NCBI RefSeq assembly: GCF_013280595.1
Contig: NZ_JAAATY010000007.1
Location: forward strand, 248,001-312,000
Length of the DNA: 64,000 nucleotides
Direction of reading: 5' to 3'
DNA from: Kibdelosporangium persicum
Lineage (GTDB): Bacteria; Actinomycetota; Actinomycetes; Mycobacteriales; Pseudonocardiaceae
The notes under the pieces were generated by a model. The model was not told the DNA's origin. It was given only the letters and a program-made list of their open reading frames with translations, and did not search any database. Below, in pieces: positions 8,614 to 16,549 of this stretch. A program made the position numbers and the translations under genes. How positions within the stretch are numbered: position 1 is the first letter of the stretch; every line of letters starts with the position of its first letter.

Positions 8614-9228
8614 CTACACCGCTGCATCGCCGGATAGCGACGTGGCGACGAACTCGATCGCCCTGGACAGAGCCTGGTCGTGTCCGTTTGCGGGCAGCAA
8701 CTCGTGGGTCAGGTCGAGTTCATCGAGAACGCGGCCGACGAAGCGATCCGCGAGCACACGGAATTCACTGTCCTCGTCGCGGTCCTTGTTGTTACCCAAC
8801 GGAATTGATGCGTCCAGAGTGGTGCGGAGCAACAGGTCGTAGTGGACGCTGTGACCGCGGACCAGGGATTCCAAGTAGGCCAGGGTGGTGGGCTCGGGCT
8901 GCTCACCGCGGTACTCCAGCGCGGCACGGTAGTAGCCGAGGGCGTCAGGCACTGGCCGGTCCACGAGTACGACATCGCCGTGACGCCACGCTTCCAGTTC
9001 GTAGCTGATCCCGCGCGTGGCGAACCACAGTGTCGAGGCCCAGGTGTGGTTGTGCAGGATCGGTAGCCCGGCGCGTTGGGCCTGCTCGCCGAGATCAGCC
9101 ACGGTTGTGACCTGGATGTGCCGGCGGCGCAGGTCGTGGGCGAGGCGGGCGAGGAAGGTGGACTTTCCGGTGGAGTGGGTGCCGAGCACCCCGATCACCA
9201 CGGGCTTTTCGACGTCACCGATCACCAC
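8614..9228 (-). CDS. P-loop AAA/kinase-like ATP-binding protein
   Basis: A 204-residue protein with Walker A GVLGTHSTGKST at about residues 13-24 and an acidic VVLVDRPVPDALGYY motif near residue 88. This layout is typical of the AAA_28/NadR-type nucleoside kinase group. Such proteins phosphorylate small molecules or act as NTPases; the substrate is unknown. The GTG start follows AAGGAGGG and overlaps the end of the exonuclease gene by seven bases, so translation is coupled. Confidence 0.75.
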   Translation of the reverse strand: MVIGDVEKPVVIGVLGTHSTGKSTFLARLAHDLRRRHIQVTTVADLGEQAQRAGLPILHNHTWASTLWFATRGISYELEAWRHGDVVLVDRPVPDALGYYRAALEYRGEQPEPTTLAYLESLVRGHSVHYDLLLRTTLDASIPLGNNKDRDEDSEFRVLADRFVGRVLDELDLTHELLPANGHDQALSRAIEFVATSLSGDAAV

Positions 9229-9842
9229 AACCCTCCTTCGGGTTCACTGGGTGGAGCGAAACCTGGGAGCGCGGCAAGCTTGATCAGCTTGTCCCAGTCG
9301 AGGCTGCCGAGTTCGATCAAAGCGAGTAGCAGCTTCCAGGCGCACCAGGTGTCGTAGCCGGCGCGGTGGTAGCGCTGCTCGGTGATGCCGCTGGTATCCA
9401 ACTCGACCACCCGGACCACGTTGTCGAGCCCGTAGCCGCCGCTGAGGTTGGGCAGGACGTACTTGGCCAGGCGCAGGGTGTCGAGCACCATCGGCGGTTT
9501 CCAGGCCGGGAGGTGGGCGGTGAGGACGTTCAGCTCCACCGAGGCGTTGTGCGCGATCAGCGTGCGCTCGGTCAGCAGCGGTTCCACCTCGGACGCGACC
9601 GCGGACCATGGTGGACAGCTGGCCACGTCGTCGTTGCTGATGCCGTGGACCTTGCGGGTCACCATCGCGGTGATCGGCCGTTCGGGGCGGATCATCCACG
9701 ACCGCAGGTGGTCACCCGACACCTCGCCGTCCACCGGCAGCACCGCGATCTCGATGATCTCGGGCGGCTGCTGGCCGTTGCCTTCCACGTCGACCACAGC
9801 AAGCTGCCGGCCCGTCAGGACCGCGGGCAGGGAAGCGGTCAC
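9222..9842 (-). CDS. DnaQ-fold 3'-5' exonuclease-like protein
   Basis: A 206-residue DEDDh-type exonuclease fold. Motif I is VVDVEGNG (Asp18 and Glu20), motif II is HNASVELNVL and motif III is HRAGYDTWCAW. Motif II normally carries Asp where this protein has Glu, a conservative change that may keep or weaken activity. The GTG start overlaps the stop of the radical SAM gene (GTGA) and has AAGGAG upstream. Coupling to a radical SAM enzyme and a kinase-like protein suggests a nucleotide-related substrate, which is inference. Confidence 0.8.
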   Translation of the reverse strand: MTASLPAVLTGRQLAVVDVEGNGQQPPEIIEIAVLPVDGEVSGDHLRSWMIRPERPITAMVTRKVHGISNDDVASCPPWSAVASEVEPLLTERTLIAHNASVELNVLTAHLPAWKPPMVLDTLRLAKYVLPNLSGGYGLDNVVRVVELDTSGITEQRYHRAGYDTWCAWKLLLALIELGSLDWDKLIKLAALPGFAPPSEPEGGLW

Positions 9843-11050
9843 GGCGTCGTCTCCTTCATGGTCGCGGGCCAACCGAGGTCGGCTCGCCCGTGGCGGCGCG
9901 GGTGGTGCGGCTTGCTCACGTCGTGCACCTGGTAGCCCAGGCTGTGCTGCATGACATACCGGCATTGCTCGTCCAGTCCGGCAACCACCACGGCGCGGTC
10001 GTTGATGCCGACCAGCTTGCCGCCCAACCTCTCGGCCATCGCGGCGACCTTCTGTGCCTGCGGGCGAGTCCACGCTTTCGCGCAGCGCTGTAGCTGGCTG
10101 GCCGGGCAGATGTCGCACAGCTCGCGGATGCCGTAGTGGCCGTTGAAGTCCGCGACGCCGTGCGCGTAGGTGACGGCACAGGAGGTCTTGCGAAACAACG
10201 GTGAGCCACCATCCGGGCGGGACCGCGCGGCGGCCAGGATGCGCTGTTCCAGCGCCTCGGGGAAAACCTTGCGGCGTGCTCCTTCCTGGTAGGGCTCGGG
10301 GAGGCCGTGGTCGCGGTAGTAGGCGCGGATCTGGTCCTTGTAGAACAGGCCGGTGAACACGGTGGCGTGCGCGTACCGGCTCAGGTCGAGCGCTCGGCTC
10401 AGGTGCTCGTCACTGTCGTTGAGGCCCGGCACGATCGGCCGCCAATACAGGACCGTCCGATAGCGCTCGGCGTGCTCAAACGCCGTGCGCAACGAGGTCG
10501 CCGCAATGGTGGAGTCCACCGGCTCGACCTGATCGTGCTCGATCCCTGAGTGCGTGATCAGCAGGGTGAGCTTGATGTTGCGGAACGAGTTCAGCACCGC
10601 ACAGTCAGCCGGCTCGACCCGCCAGCGGGAGATGACCAGGACGTGGTTGGTCAGCTTGTGGGCGTCCAGTAGTCGTAGCGTCGCGAAGGTGTGCGGCTTG
10701 ACGGCCGGCAGCATCGGGTCGGTGGCCCGGTTGAGCAGCTGAATCGGGGTGACGTGGGGCTGAAAGAACCGGTGCCCGACCAGCAGGTCAACGGCCTGCT
10801 CGTCGCTCATCAGCGCGCGGGGCACCTTCATGGCGAAGTTGTCGAACAGGTGCCGCACGCAGTACCCGCAGTCCAGCGGACACCCGATCACGTGGTTGAG
10901 GCTCAGTCCGCTCTTGCGGTTCTCGATCACCTCCAGCAGCTCCGGCCGCAGGCCCGCCCGCTGCTGCTCGGTCAGGATCGGCAGCGGCTTCCGCGAGGTC
11001 ACCGCGGGCCTGTCCTGAGCGGGTGCGGGGCTGGTGGGCGAGATCGTCAC
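9839..11050 (-). CDS. Radical SAM enzyme, first gene of operon
   Basis: A 403-residue protein with the [4Fe-4S]/S-adenosylmethionine motif CPLDCGYC (Cys57, Cys61, Cys64), a variant CX3CX2C. A C-terminal cysteine set (CDICPASQLQRC) may hold a second cluster or metal. The spacing and SRKPLPIL/NHVIGCPLDCGYC context are reminiscent of the spore photoproduct lyase-like branch, but the substrate is unknown. GTG at 11050 has GGAGGC upstream and is preferred over ATG 11077. It is divergent from the XRE regulator and heads a seven-gene operon with overlapping or near-overlapping genes. Confidence 0.85.
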   Translation of the reverse strand: MTISPTSPAPAQDRPAVTSRKPLPILTEQQRAGLRPELLEVIENRKSGLSLNHVIGCPLDCGYCVRHLFDNFAMKVPRALMSDEQAVDLLVGHRFFQPHVTPIQLLNRATDPMLPAVKPHTFATLRLLDAHKLTNHVLVISRWRVEPADCAVLNSFRNIKLTLLITHSGIEHDQVEPVDSTIAATSLRTAFEHAERYRTVLYWRPIVPGLNDSDEHLSRALDLSRYAHATVFTGLFYKDQIRAYYRDHGLPEPYQEGARRKVFPEALEQRILAAARSRPDGGSPLFRKTSCAVTYAHGVADFNGHYGIRELCDICPASQLQRCAKAWTRPQAQKVAAMAERLGGKLVGINDRAVVVAGLDEQCRYVMQHSLGYQVHDVSKPHHPRRHGRADLGWPATMKETTP

Positions 11051-11090
11051 AAGAGCCTCCTGCTCGTTGGGGCGCATTTCGAGGAGCCGA

Positions 11091-11121
11091 TTGCCATGTG
11101 AGCAGGACCACCTATGCTCAC
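11091..11121. promoter_or_regulatory. Candidate promoter/operator between rSAM and XRE genes
   Basis: The 150-base gap between the divergent genes contains a perfect 7-base inverted repeat, GTGAGCA at 11098-11104 and TGCTCAC at 11115-11121. It overlaps a possible rightward promoter, TTGCCA at 11091 and TATGCT at 11113 with a 16-base spacer. It is a reasonable binding site for the XRE protein encoded next to it. Confidence 0.4.
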
Positions 11122-11199
11122 GGAACGGGGCAACTCCACGACACCGTGTGGTCGGCCCCTGTTGCCCCTCCGCGACACATGCAGCGCCGGGAGCCCGCG

Positions 11200-12720
11200 A
11201 TGACCCACGACGACGCAGCCGAGGGCACCACCCTCGGTGAGGACGTCGAACCTACGGCGGGGCGGCTTGCTGAAGAGATCCGGCGACGCCGCAAGGCCGC
11301 CGACCTCAGTCATGCCCAGTTAGCGATGACGATCGGCTACTCGCGCGAGTACGTACGGCGGGCCGAGAGTCCGCGCAAGGGCTTGCCCTCGGTTGACCTG
11401 GTCCGCGCACTCGACCACGCCCTGGGTGACGACGGCACACTACTGGCCCTGCGCGAACAAGCCGACGTCGCGCGGCAAGCACGTCGCCGCTCGCGCGCCG
11501 GCTCGCTCGTGGCGGGAATGTCGATGTCGGCGATCCCCACCACGGTGTCTGGTGTCCCCGCACTCGCTCTGGACACCAGCGGCGGAGCAGACACCGAGGT
11601 CGCCGTCCAGGCACCACCCGGCCGGTTCTTCACGGGAACCTCGATCGCGGCCAGGGCCTACCCGGCCAGCGACGACGGCCGCATCCTGACCACCGTCCCG
11701 ACCGGGTTCGCTGACGACATGTTCCTGCGGCGCCCCCGGCGTGGGCTGGTCATCGGCGTCACCAAGAACGAGCACGGTGTCGGCCTGTTCGGGCTGGACA
11801 GCCGGCAGGCGCGCCGACGATTGGCAGGTGCACCCGAGGGAGCACGGCTGCTGATGTCGCGTGCCTACGCCCTCGACGACCTCACCCTCGGCATCCTGTG
11901 GGCGGTGGCCAACCTGGATGAGGCGCTGCTCGACGACGACGCGACGCTGTCGGCCAGTCGGGGGCAACTGGCCGTCTACGAGCAGTCGCCCCGCTCGGCC
12001 GCTGGCTGTGAGATCGCTGCCGATCTGGCTCCCGCCTCGCGGATGTGGCTGGGTTCCCAGTTCTGTGCCAGCCACATCCTGCGCCACACCGACACCCTCA
12101 CCGGTATGCCCGCGTTCTGGACCCGCGAGCAGCGCGGCGAGGAGGCCAGCACCTGGCTGCTGTTCGCGCACAAGTACGACTACCTGCGCCAATCGGCCAG
12201 TACAGCCTCCGGGGCGGATGCAGGCCCCACCCGCGCCTTCTGCGTACCGGCCTCGGCAGTGGCCAACTCCAGCCGACCCGAACGGATCCTGCTGCTGCTT
12301 GCGGTGGCGCTGATGGAGTCGTTCGGTATCACGGTCGACGTGTGTGCTGAGCCCGAATATGTTGCGGTGCCCGGCTTCGTTTTCGACGGCCATCGGCGCG
12401 CGATCGTGGCGAACTGGGTCGGCGCCGACGGCATCTGGCAGGTCGACGTCACCGACACCCCGCCGTTGCTGCGCGAGTTCGCCGACGCCACCGGCTACGC
12501 ACGCTCCCACTCCATCGCCGCTGCCGCCACGCCGAGCGAACGGCTGCACGCGTTGGCGGACTACCTCGACCTGGACTGGGCGTGGCTCGTCCACCGCTGC
12601 CGGGAACTCGGCGACTACGGCAGCGCTGGGATCGCCCAGCCCCGCAGCCGCTTGCTGTCCACCGAGGGCGTCGACCAAGCCTGCCGCTTCCTCGCGCAGG
12701 CTGATCAGGTCGGCCGCTAG
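11200..12720 (+). CDS. Large XRE-family regulator with unknown sensor domain
   Basis: A 506-residue protein. Residues about 22-75 form a helix-turn-helix (RLAEEIRRRRKAADLSHAQL then TIGYSREYVRRAE). The remaining 400 residues are a conserved-looking enzyme-like or sensor domain (GRFFTGTSIAARAYP, FCASHILRHTDTLTG, FCVPASAVANSSRPERILLL, GIWQVDVTDTPP). I do not recognise this domain by name, though the architecture occurs in actinomycetes beside radical SAM genes. The ATG at 11200 has GGGAG upstream; in-frame starts before it would add an unstructured leader. It is divergent from the radical SAM operon and 42 bases before the asparaginase gene, so it likely controls both. Confidence 0.75.
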   Translation: MTHDDAAEGTTLGEDVEPTAGRLAEEIRRRRKAADLSHAQLAMTIGYSREYVRRAESPRKGLPSVDLVRALDHALGDDGTLLALREQADVARQARRRSRAGSLVAGMSMSAIPTTVSGVPALALDTSGGADTEVAVQAPPGRFFTGTSIAARAYPASDDGRILTTVPTGFADDMFLRRPRRGLVIGVTKNEHGVGLFGLDSRQARRRLAGAPEGARLLMSRAYALDDLTLGILWAVANLDEALLDDDATLSASRGQLAVYEQSPRSAAGCEIAADLAPASRMWLGSQFCASHILRHTDTLTGMPAFWTREQRGEEASTWLLFAHKYDYLRQSASTASGADAGPTRAFCVPASAVANSSRPERILLLLAVALMESFGITVDVCAEPEYVAVPGFVFDGHRRAIVANWVGADGIWQVDVTDTPPLLREFADATGYARSHSIAAAATPSERLHALADYLDLDWAWLVHRCRELGDYGSAGIAQPRSRLLSTEGVDQACRFLAQADQVGR

Positions 12721-12762
12721 GCTGCCGAGGCATCCCGGCACCCAACACTGGAAGGGATACCT

Positions 12763-13836
12763 GTGCCCGAACCCTCCACCACGCTGGCACGCCGAGTGGT
12801 CGTTTTCGGCCTGGGCGGCACCATCGCCATGACCACCAGCGACGCGGGCGGCGTTGTACCCGCGCTGTCCGCCGACCAGCTGGTCGCCGCGGTGCCAGGG
12901 CTGGCCGAGTCCGGCATCGCCGTCGATGTGGAGGACTTCCGCCGCGTCCCCGGCGCATCGTTGACCTTCGACGACCTGGCCGCGCTGGCCAGCGCGATCG
13001 ACCAGAAACTCGCCGCCGGGGCGGACGGCATAGTGATCACCCAGGGCACCGACACCATCGAAGAGACCGCCTACCTGCTCGATCTCACCCACACCCGCTC
13101 GCAGCCCATCGTCGTGACCGGGGCCATGCGCAACCCCACCCTCGCCGGAGCCGACGGCCCGGCCAACCTGCTCGCCGCGGTGCAGACCGCCGCCAGCCCC
13201 GACGCACGCGACCTCGGCACCCTGGTGGTGTTCGCCGACGAGATCCACGCCGCAGCTCGCGTCCGCAAAACGCACTCCACCAGCGGATACACATTCGTCT
13301 CCGCCAACGGCGGACCACTCGGCTACGTCGTGGAAGGACAGCCCCGAGTACTCAACCGCCCGAGTAGCCGCACCACCGTCCCCACGACCGGCGAGTTCCG
13401 CCCGGTTGAGGTCGGCCTGGTCACGATGGTGCTCGGCGACTCCGGCACCCTCCTGGAAGCCGCCGCTGATCGCCTGGACGGGCTGATCGTCGCCGGCTTC
13501 GGCGTCGGACACGTCCCCAAACGCGTCGTCGACACCCTCACCAAGCTGGCCGCCCAAATGCCCGTGGTACTGGCCTCCCGTACCGGGGCCGGCTCTGTGC
13601 TCGCCCGCACCTACGCGTTCCCCGGCTCCGAGTCCGACCTGCTGGGCCGGGGCTTGATCTCGGCCGGGTTCCTCGATCCGCTCAAGGCCCGCATCCTGCT
13701 ACACCACCTCCTGGCCACGGGACACGACCTGGCCGGTATCCATGCCGTGTTCGCCCAAGCCGGCGGCGGACATGACGCCACAAACCCGCGCTCTAGCCAC
13801 CCAGCCAGCACCCTGCAGGGAGCCGCCCGTGCGTAG
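12763..13836 (+). CDS. L-asparaginase
   Basis: A 357-residue type I/II asparaginase family amidohydrolase, hydrolysing asparagine (or a related amide) to aspartate and ammonia. The two threonine motifs are present: GLGGTIAMT near residue 17 and ITQGTDTIEET near residue 91, together with the GADGPANLLAAV stretch. There is no signal peptide, so it is cytoplasmic. The GTG start follows GGAAGG. It is 42 bases downstream of the XRE gene and overlaps the PCC-domain gene by eight bases. Whether it acts on free asparagine or on a product of the neighbouring radical SAM pathway is open. Confidence 0.9.
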   Translation: MPEPSTTLARRVVVFGLGGTIAMTTSDAGGVVPALSADQLVAAVPGLAESGIAVDVEDFRRVPGASLTFDDLAALASAIDQKLAAGADGIVITQGTDTIEETAYLLDLTHTRSQPIVVTGAMRNPTLAGADGPANLLAAVQTAASPDARDLGTLVVFADEIHAAARVRKTHSTSGYTFVSANGGPLGYVVEGQPRVLNRPSSRTTVPTTGEFRPVEVGLVTMVLGDSGTLLEAAADRLDGLIVAGFGVGHVPKRVVDTLTKLAAQMPVVLASRTGAGSVLARTYAFPGSESDLLGRGLISAGFLDPLKARILLHHLLATGHDLAGIHAVFAQAGGGHDATNPRSSHPASTLQGAARA

Positions 13837-14299
13837 CCACGAACTGACCCTCGGCCGCAGCTTCGCCGTCGCCTTCGACCACGGCGACGACTTCTTCACC
13901 GCCCTGACCGAGTTCTGTCAACAGCACGGCGTGCGCCAGGGCTACATCCCCGGCTTCATCGCCGGCTTCAGTGAGGTCCAGATCGTCGGTACCTGCGACA
14001 AGCTCGACGACCCCAACGCTCCAGTGTGGACCAAGGTCCACCTGACCAACGTCGAAGCCTTCGGCGGCGGCACCCTCGCCTACGACCCGGTCAACGACCA
14101 GGTCGCCCCACACATCCACGTCGCGGTCGGCCTCAAGGAACACAGCGCCACCGGCCACACCAGCCACCTGCTCGGCGCCACCGTCCAGTTCCTCACCGAG
14201 ATGCTCGTCATCGAAGTCGCCAGCCCACAGATGCACCGCGTCCGCCAACCAGACCTCTACGACGTCCCCCTCCTGCGCTTCCAACCGAACGACGAGTAG
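13829..14299 (+). CDS. PCC/DUF296-domain protein
   Basis: A 156-residue stand-alone PCC (DUF296) domain. The metal-binding histidine pattern HIHVAVGLKEHSATGHTSHL is visible near residues 93-112, and the core GYIPGFIAGFSEVQI is typical of the trimeric fold. Bacterial members are small cytoplasmic proteins of unclear function. The GTG start overlaps the asparaginase stop by eight bases, with GGGAG upstream, so the two proteins are coupled and may act together. Starting further upstream would only translate asparaginase sequence in another frame. Confidence 0.85.
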   Translation: MRSHELTLGRSFAVAFDHGDDFFTALTEFCQQHGVRQGYIPGFIAGFSEVQIVGTCDKLDDPNAPVWTKVHLTNVEAFGGGTLAYDPVNDQVAPHIHVAVGLKEHSATGHTSHLLGATVQFLTEMLVIEVASPQMHRVRQPDLYDVPLLRFQPNDE

Positions 14300-15026
14300 C
14301 GGCGGTTGCGGCCACCACGCGATCGCGTGAGCCACCACCTCGCCGTCGTCCTACCGGTGCTGCCCCAGCGCGGTGCCAGCGGGACGTTCAGTGGAACCGC
14401 GGCCAGCATCTGCGTGAGGCGGATCGAGCCGCCGACCTCGGGGCGGCGCGCTGGGATCGGGGTCTCGGCCCTGCACAACGCGGAGGTCGCCTGGTCGGTG
14501 CGGATCGCTTCGCGGCTGAGTGTGCAGACGACTCAACGCATCTACCCCCTAGTCGGCATCGACGATGGCATCGATGCCGTTCTCCGCCGTTGCCTCGAGC
14601 TCAGGGGGTGCGTTCCATGGGTCGGCGATGGGTTGCGAACGTTTGCTCCGCGCGTGTCACCGTATTGAGTGGTTTATGGGACTGGCGTGCGCGGGCCATG
14701 CCGCCAACTGCTGGATAATGCGAGGGCGACGCCGCAGTTTGGCTCTGCCTCGCCAGCAGCATCCAGCGCGCGGACTGGGAGGTGTGGCCGTTGCCCAGCG
14801 AGAGCACGACGCGGTCGATGCTGCTGATCGATGCGGCTCCGCGCAGCGGTGATCACCGAGTGATTGTTGGTGAGGACGCCAAATTTCGGACCGCGCACGT
14901 CAACGCGCCTCCGACGGCTGGGCTGGCACGGACCTCAAGAGCTGGAAGGACCAGCTACTCGCCCAGTCGATCCAGCTCACCGAACTCTTCGTCATTCCGT
15001 CCCGAGCGAACAAGGGAGCGTCATTC
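14300..15026. other. Stretch without a supportable gene
   Basis: No frame on either strand has a convincing start with a recognisable domain, although several are open because of the GC content. The last 60 bases should contain the promoter and ribosome site for the helix-hairpin-helix gene. Part of the region could be decayed coding sequence, but I cannot assign a parent gene. Confidence 0.4.
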
Positions 15027-15251
15027 ATGGCCGTTTCCGCCGACCTGGCCAAGCAACTCGACAAGGCTTACGAGAACCTCACCGTCGCTGAAGTACTCGA
15101 TGCACCCGTGGCGGCCCTGTCCGGCGTCAGCGAGGGTGATGCCGAGAAACTCGCCGCCGCCTTCGGTATCAAAACCGTGCGTGATCTGGGCACCAATAAG
15201 TACTTCCGGCTCGCTGCGGCCCTGACAGAACTCGACGCGGCGGCGAAATAA
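15027..15251 (+). CDS. Small helix-hairpin-helix-like protein
   Basis: A 74-residue, all-helical acidic protein (MAVSADLAKQLDKAYENLTV). Its middle, LSGVSEGDAEKLAAAFGIKTVRDLG, resembles a helix-hairpin-helix motif. Close relatives of this short form occur widely in actinobacteria as unnamed proteins. AAGGGAG precedes the ATG. It is monocistronic: a strong hairpin terminator follows immediately. Confidence 0.75.
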   Translation: MAVSADLAKQLDKAYENLTVAEVLDAPVAALSGVSEGDAEKLAAAFGIKTVRDLGTNKYFRLAAALTELDAAAK

Positions 15252-15263
15252 CCCATTCAGAGC

Positions 15264-15289
15264 GCCCGGAGAGCGTTGTCTCTCCGGGC
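15264..15289 (+). terminator. Hairpin terminator after helix-hairpin-helix gene
   Basis: A perfect 10-base inverted repeat (GCCCGGAGAG / CTCTCCGGGC) with a six-base loop, 13 bases after the stop. There is no T-run, as is common for actinobacterial terminators. Confidence 0.8.
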
Positions 15290-15552
15290 ACTTGTTCGTC
15301 CTGCACAGCGTGGCACAGCCCAGGTTCGCTCGGTAGCAACTGGTCGAGCACCTTGTCCACGGTGACCAGACCGATCAAGGCTGCGTCGGCCTCGACGAGT
15401 TGATGGTTGCGGCGCTGGGCTTTGTATTTATCACCGTCCATGACCGCGTGGCAGCGCACGCACAGGCGATCGCCTTACGGGTACCTCGCCTCGCGTCGCG
15501 ACATCCGGGCTCAACACCCTGCGCCCTGACGTCGAGAAGGCGGCGAACGAGT

Positions 15553-16458
15553 TCAGCCAGTTCGCTCTGATTCTGTTCGAGGCGAAGGGTTCGGCTGATC
15601 GTGGCTCAGCACGCCGGAAGATGAGCGGCGCTCCAGGAAGACGGTGTCGTGCCAGATACCGTCGAATTGGGCGATGCGTTCGCGGATGCCGACGGTGCGG
15701 TAGCCGGCGGCATGGTGCAGGGCGATGGCTGCCCGGTTCTCGGTGAAGACCGAGGTTTGGAGAGTCCAGAGACCGGCCGTGTCGGCGTCGGTGACCTGCT
15801 TGTGCAGCAACGCTTTGCCGACGCCGCGGCCGCGGTGGCTTTCTGCTACGTAGACCGCCGTTTCGGCGACGCCTGAGTAGCAGTCGCGGGTGGAGACCGG
15901 GCTGGCGGCGGTCCAGCCGACGACTTCGCCGTCGATCTCGGCGACCCAACGGTGGTCGGGCAGCCAGCTGGCGTCGAGGCTGGCCCGGCTGGGCACCGTG
16001 GTGTCAAAAGTGGCCAGCCCGGTGGCGATGCCTTCGCCGTAGATACGGCGCACGGCTGTCCAGTCGTCGGGTCTGAGGGCGCGGACGGTGACGTCGGCGG
16101 GCACGTTGTCTGGGCAGCAGGGGCGAGGTGCGAGCAGGCCCATGATCGCGTCGGCGGCGTGGGGCAGGCCGGAGCAGCAGGCTTGGTTGATGGTGATGAT
16201 CGTGGCGGTGCCCTCCTTGCGGAGGTGGACGAAGCCGACGTCGGCGAGTTTGCGGACGTGGTGGGAGGTCGTGGACTGGCTGGTACCGAGGATCTCGGTC
16301 AGCGCGCCCACGGTGACGCCTTTCGGGCTGGTGGCCACGGCATGCAGCAGTCGCACCCGCATTGGTTCGGCCAGGCAGGCGAACCAGTCGGCGTAGGTGG
16401 CTGCCTCGGCAGCTGGCAGGACCTGGGCCTGGGGCAGCGCGATCGGCATGGGCGCCAT
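15553..16458 (-). CDS. arsN: ArsR-ArsN fusion (regulator plus GNAT acetyltransferase)
   Basis: A 301-residue two-domain protein. Residues about 20-90 are an ArsR/SmtB winged helix (LGTSQSTTSHHVRKL recognition helix). Vicinal cysteine pairs at 94-95 and 114-115 can bind trivalent arsenic. Residues about 124-285 are a phosphinothricin-acetyltransferase-like GNAT domain (GRGVGKALLHKQV for acetyl-CoA; HHAAGYRTVGIRERIAQFDG). ArsN1-type enzymes of this family N-acetylate arsinothricin and similar herbicide-like compounds. Fusion to ArsR suggests the enzyme and its repressor are one protein. It is divergent from the flavin monooxygenase gene across a large palindrome. The tail after 285 is unstructured. 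Confidence 0.85.
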   Translation of the reverse strand: MAPMPIALPQAQVLPAAEAATYADWFACLAEPMRVRLLHAVATSPKGVTVGALTEILGTSQSTTSHHVRKLADVGFVHLRKEGTATIITINQACCSGLPHAADAIMGLLAPRPCCPDNVPADVTVRALRPDDWTAVRRIYGEGIATGLATFDTTVPSRASLDASWLPDHRWVAEIDGEVVGWTAASPVSTRDCYSGVAETAVYVAESHRGRGVGKALLHKQVTDADTAGLWTLQTSVFTENRAAIALHHAAGYRTVGIRERIAQFDGIWHDTVFLERRSSSGVLSHDQPNPSPRTESERTG

Positions 16459-16484
16459 TGTATCGATCGTCCTCGATAGTTGCG

Positions 16485-16538
16485 TTCATCGATGCCGCTC
16501 GATATTGTCTGGCTGATCAATCGAGCGGTATCGATGAA
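16485..16538. promoter_or_regulatory. Long imperfect palindrome, operator of ArsR-ArsN
   Basis: Left arm 16485-16507 and right arm 16518-16538 are reverse complements over 21 bases, except for a two-base gap and one mismatch; both contain ATCGAT half-sites. A third ATCGAT lies at 16462-16467 by the arsN start. The right arm overlaps a likely -10 (TATCGA at 16529), 18 bases after TTGTCT. It fits an ArsR operator for both divergent genes. Confidence 0.6.
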
Positions 16539-16549
16539 AGGGGTTTGGG

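Noticed and set aside
11440-13557. Very long open frame on the minus strand opposite the XRE and asparaginase genes
   Set aside because: It is glycine- and valine-rich antisense of well-supported genes, without a domain or ribosome site; high GC makes such frames common.
14300-15026. Short open frames after the PCC gene
   Set aside because: None has a ribosome site, domain or consistent composition; the segments are arginine-rich by GC bias.
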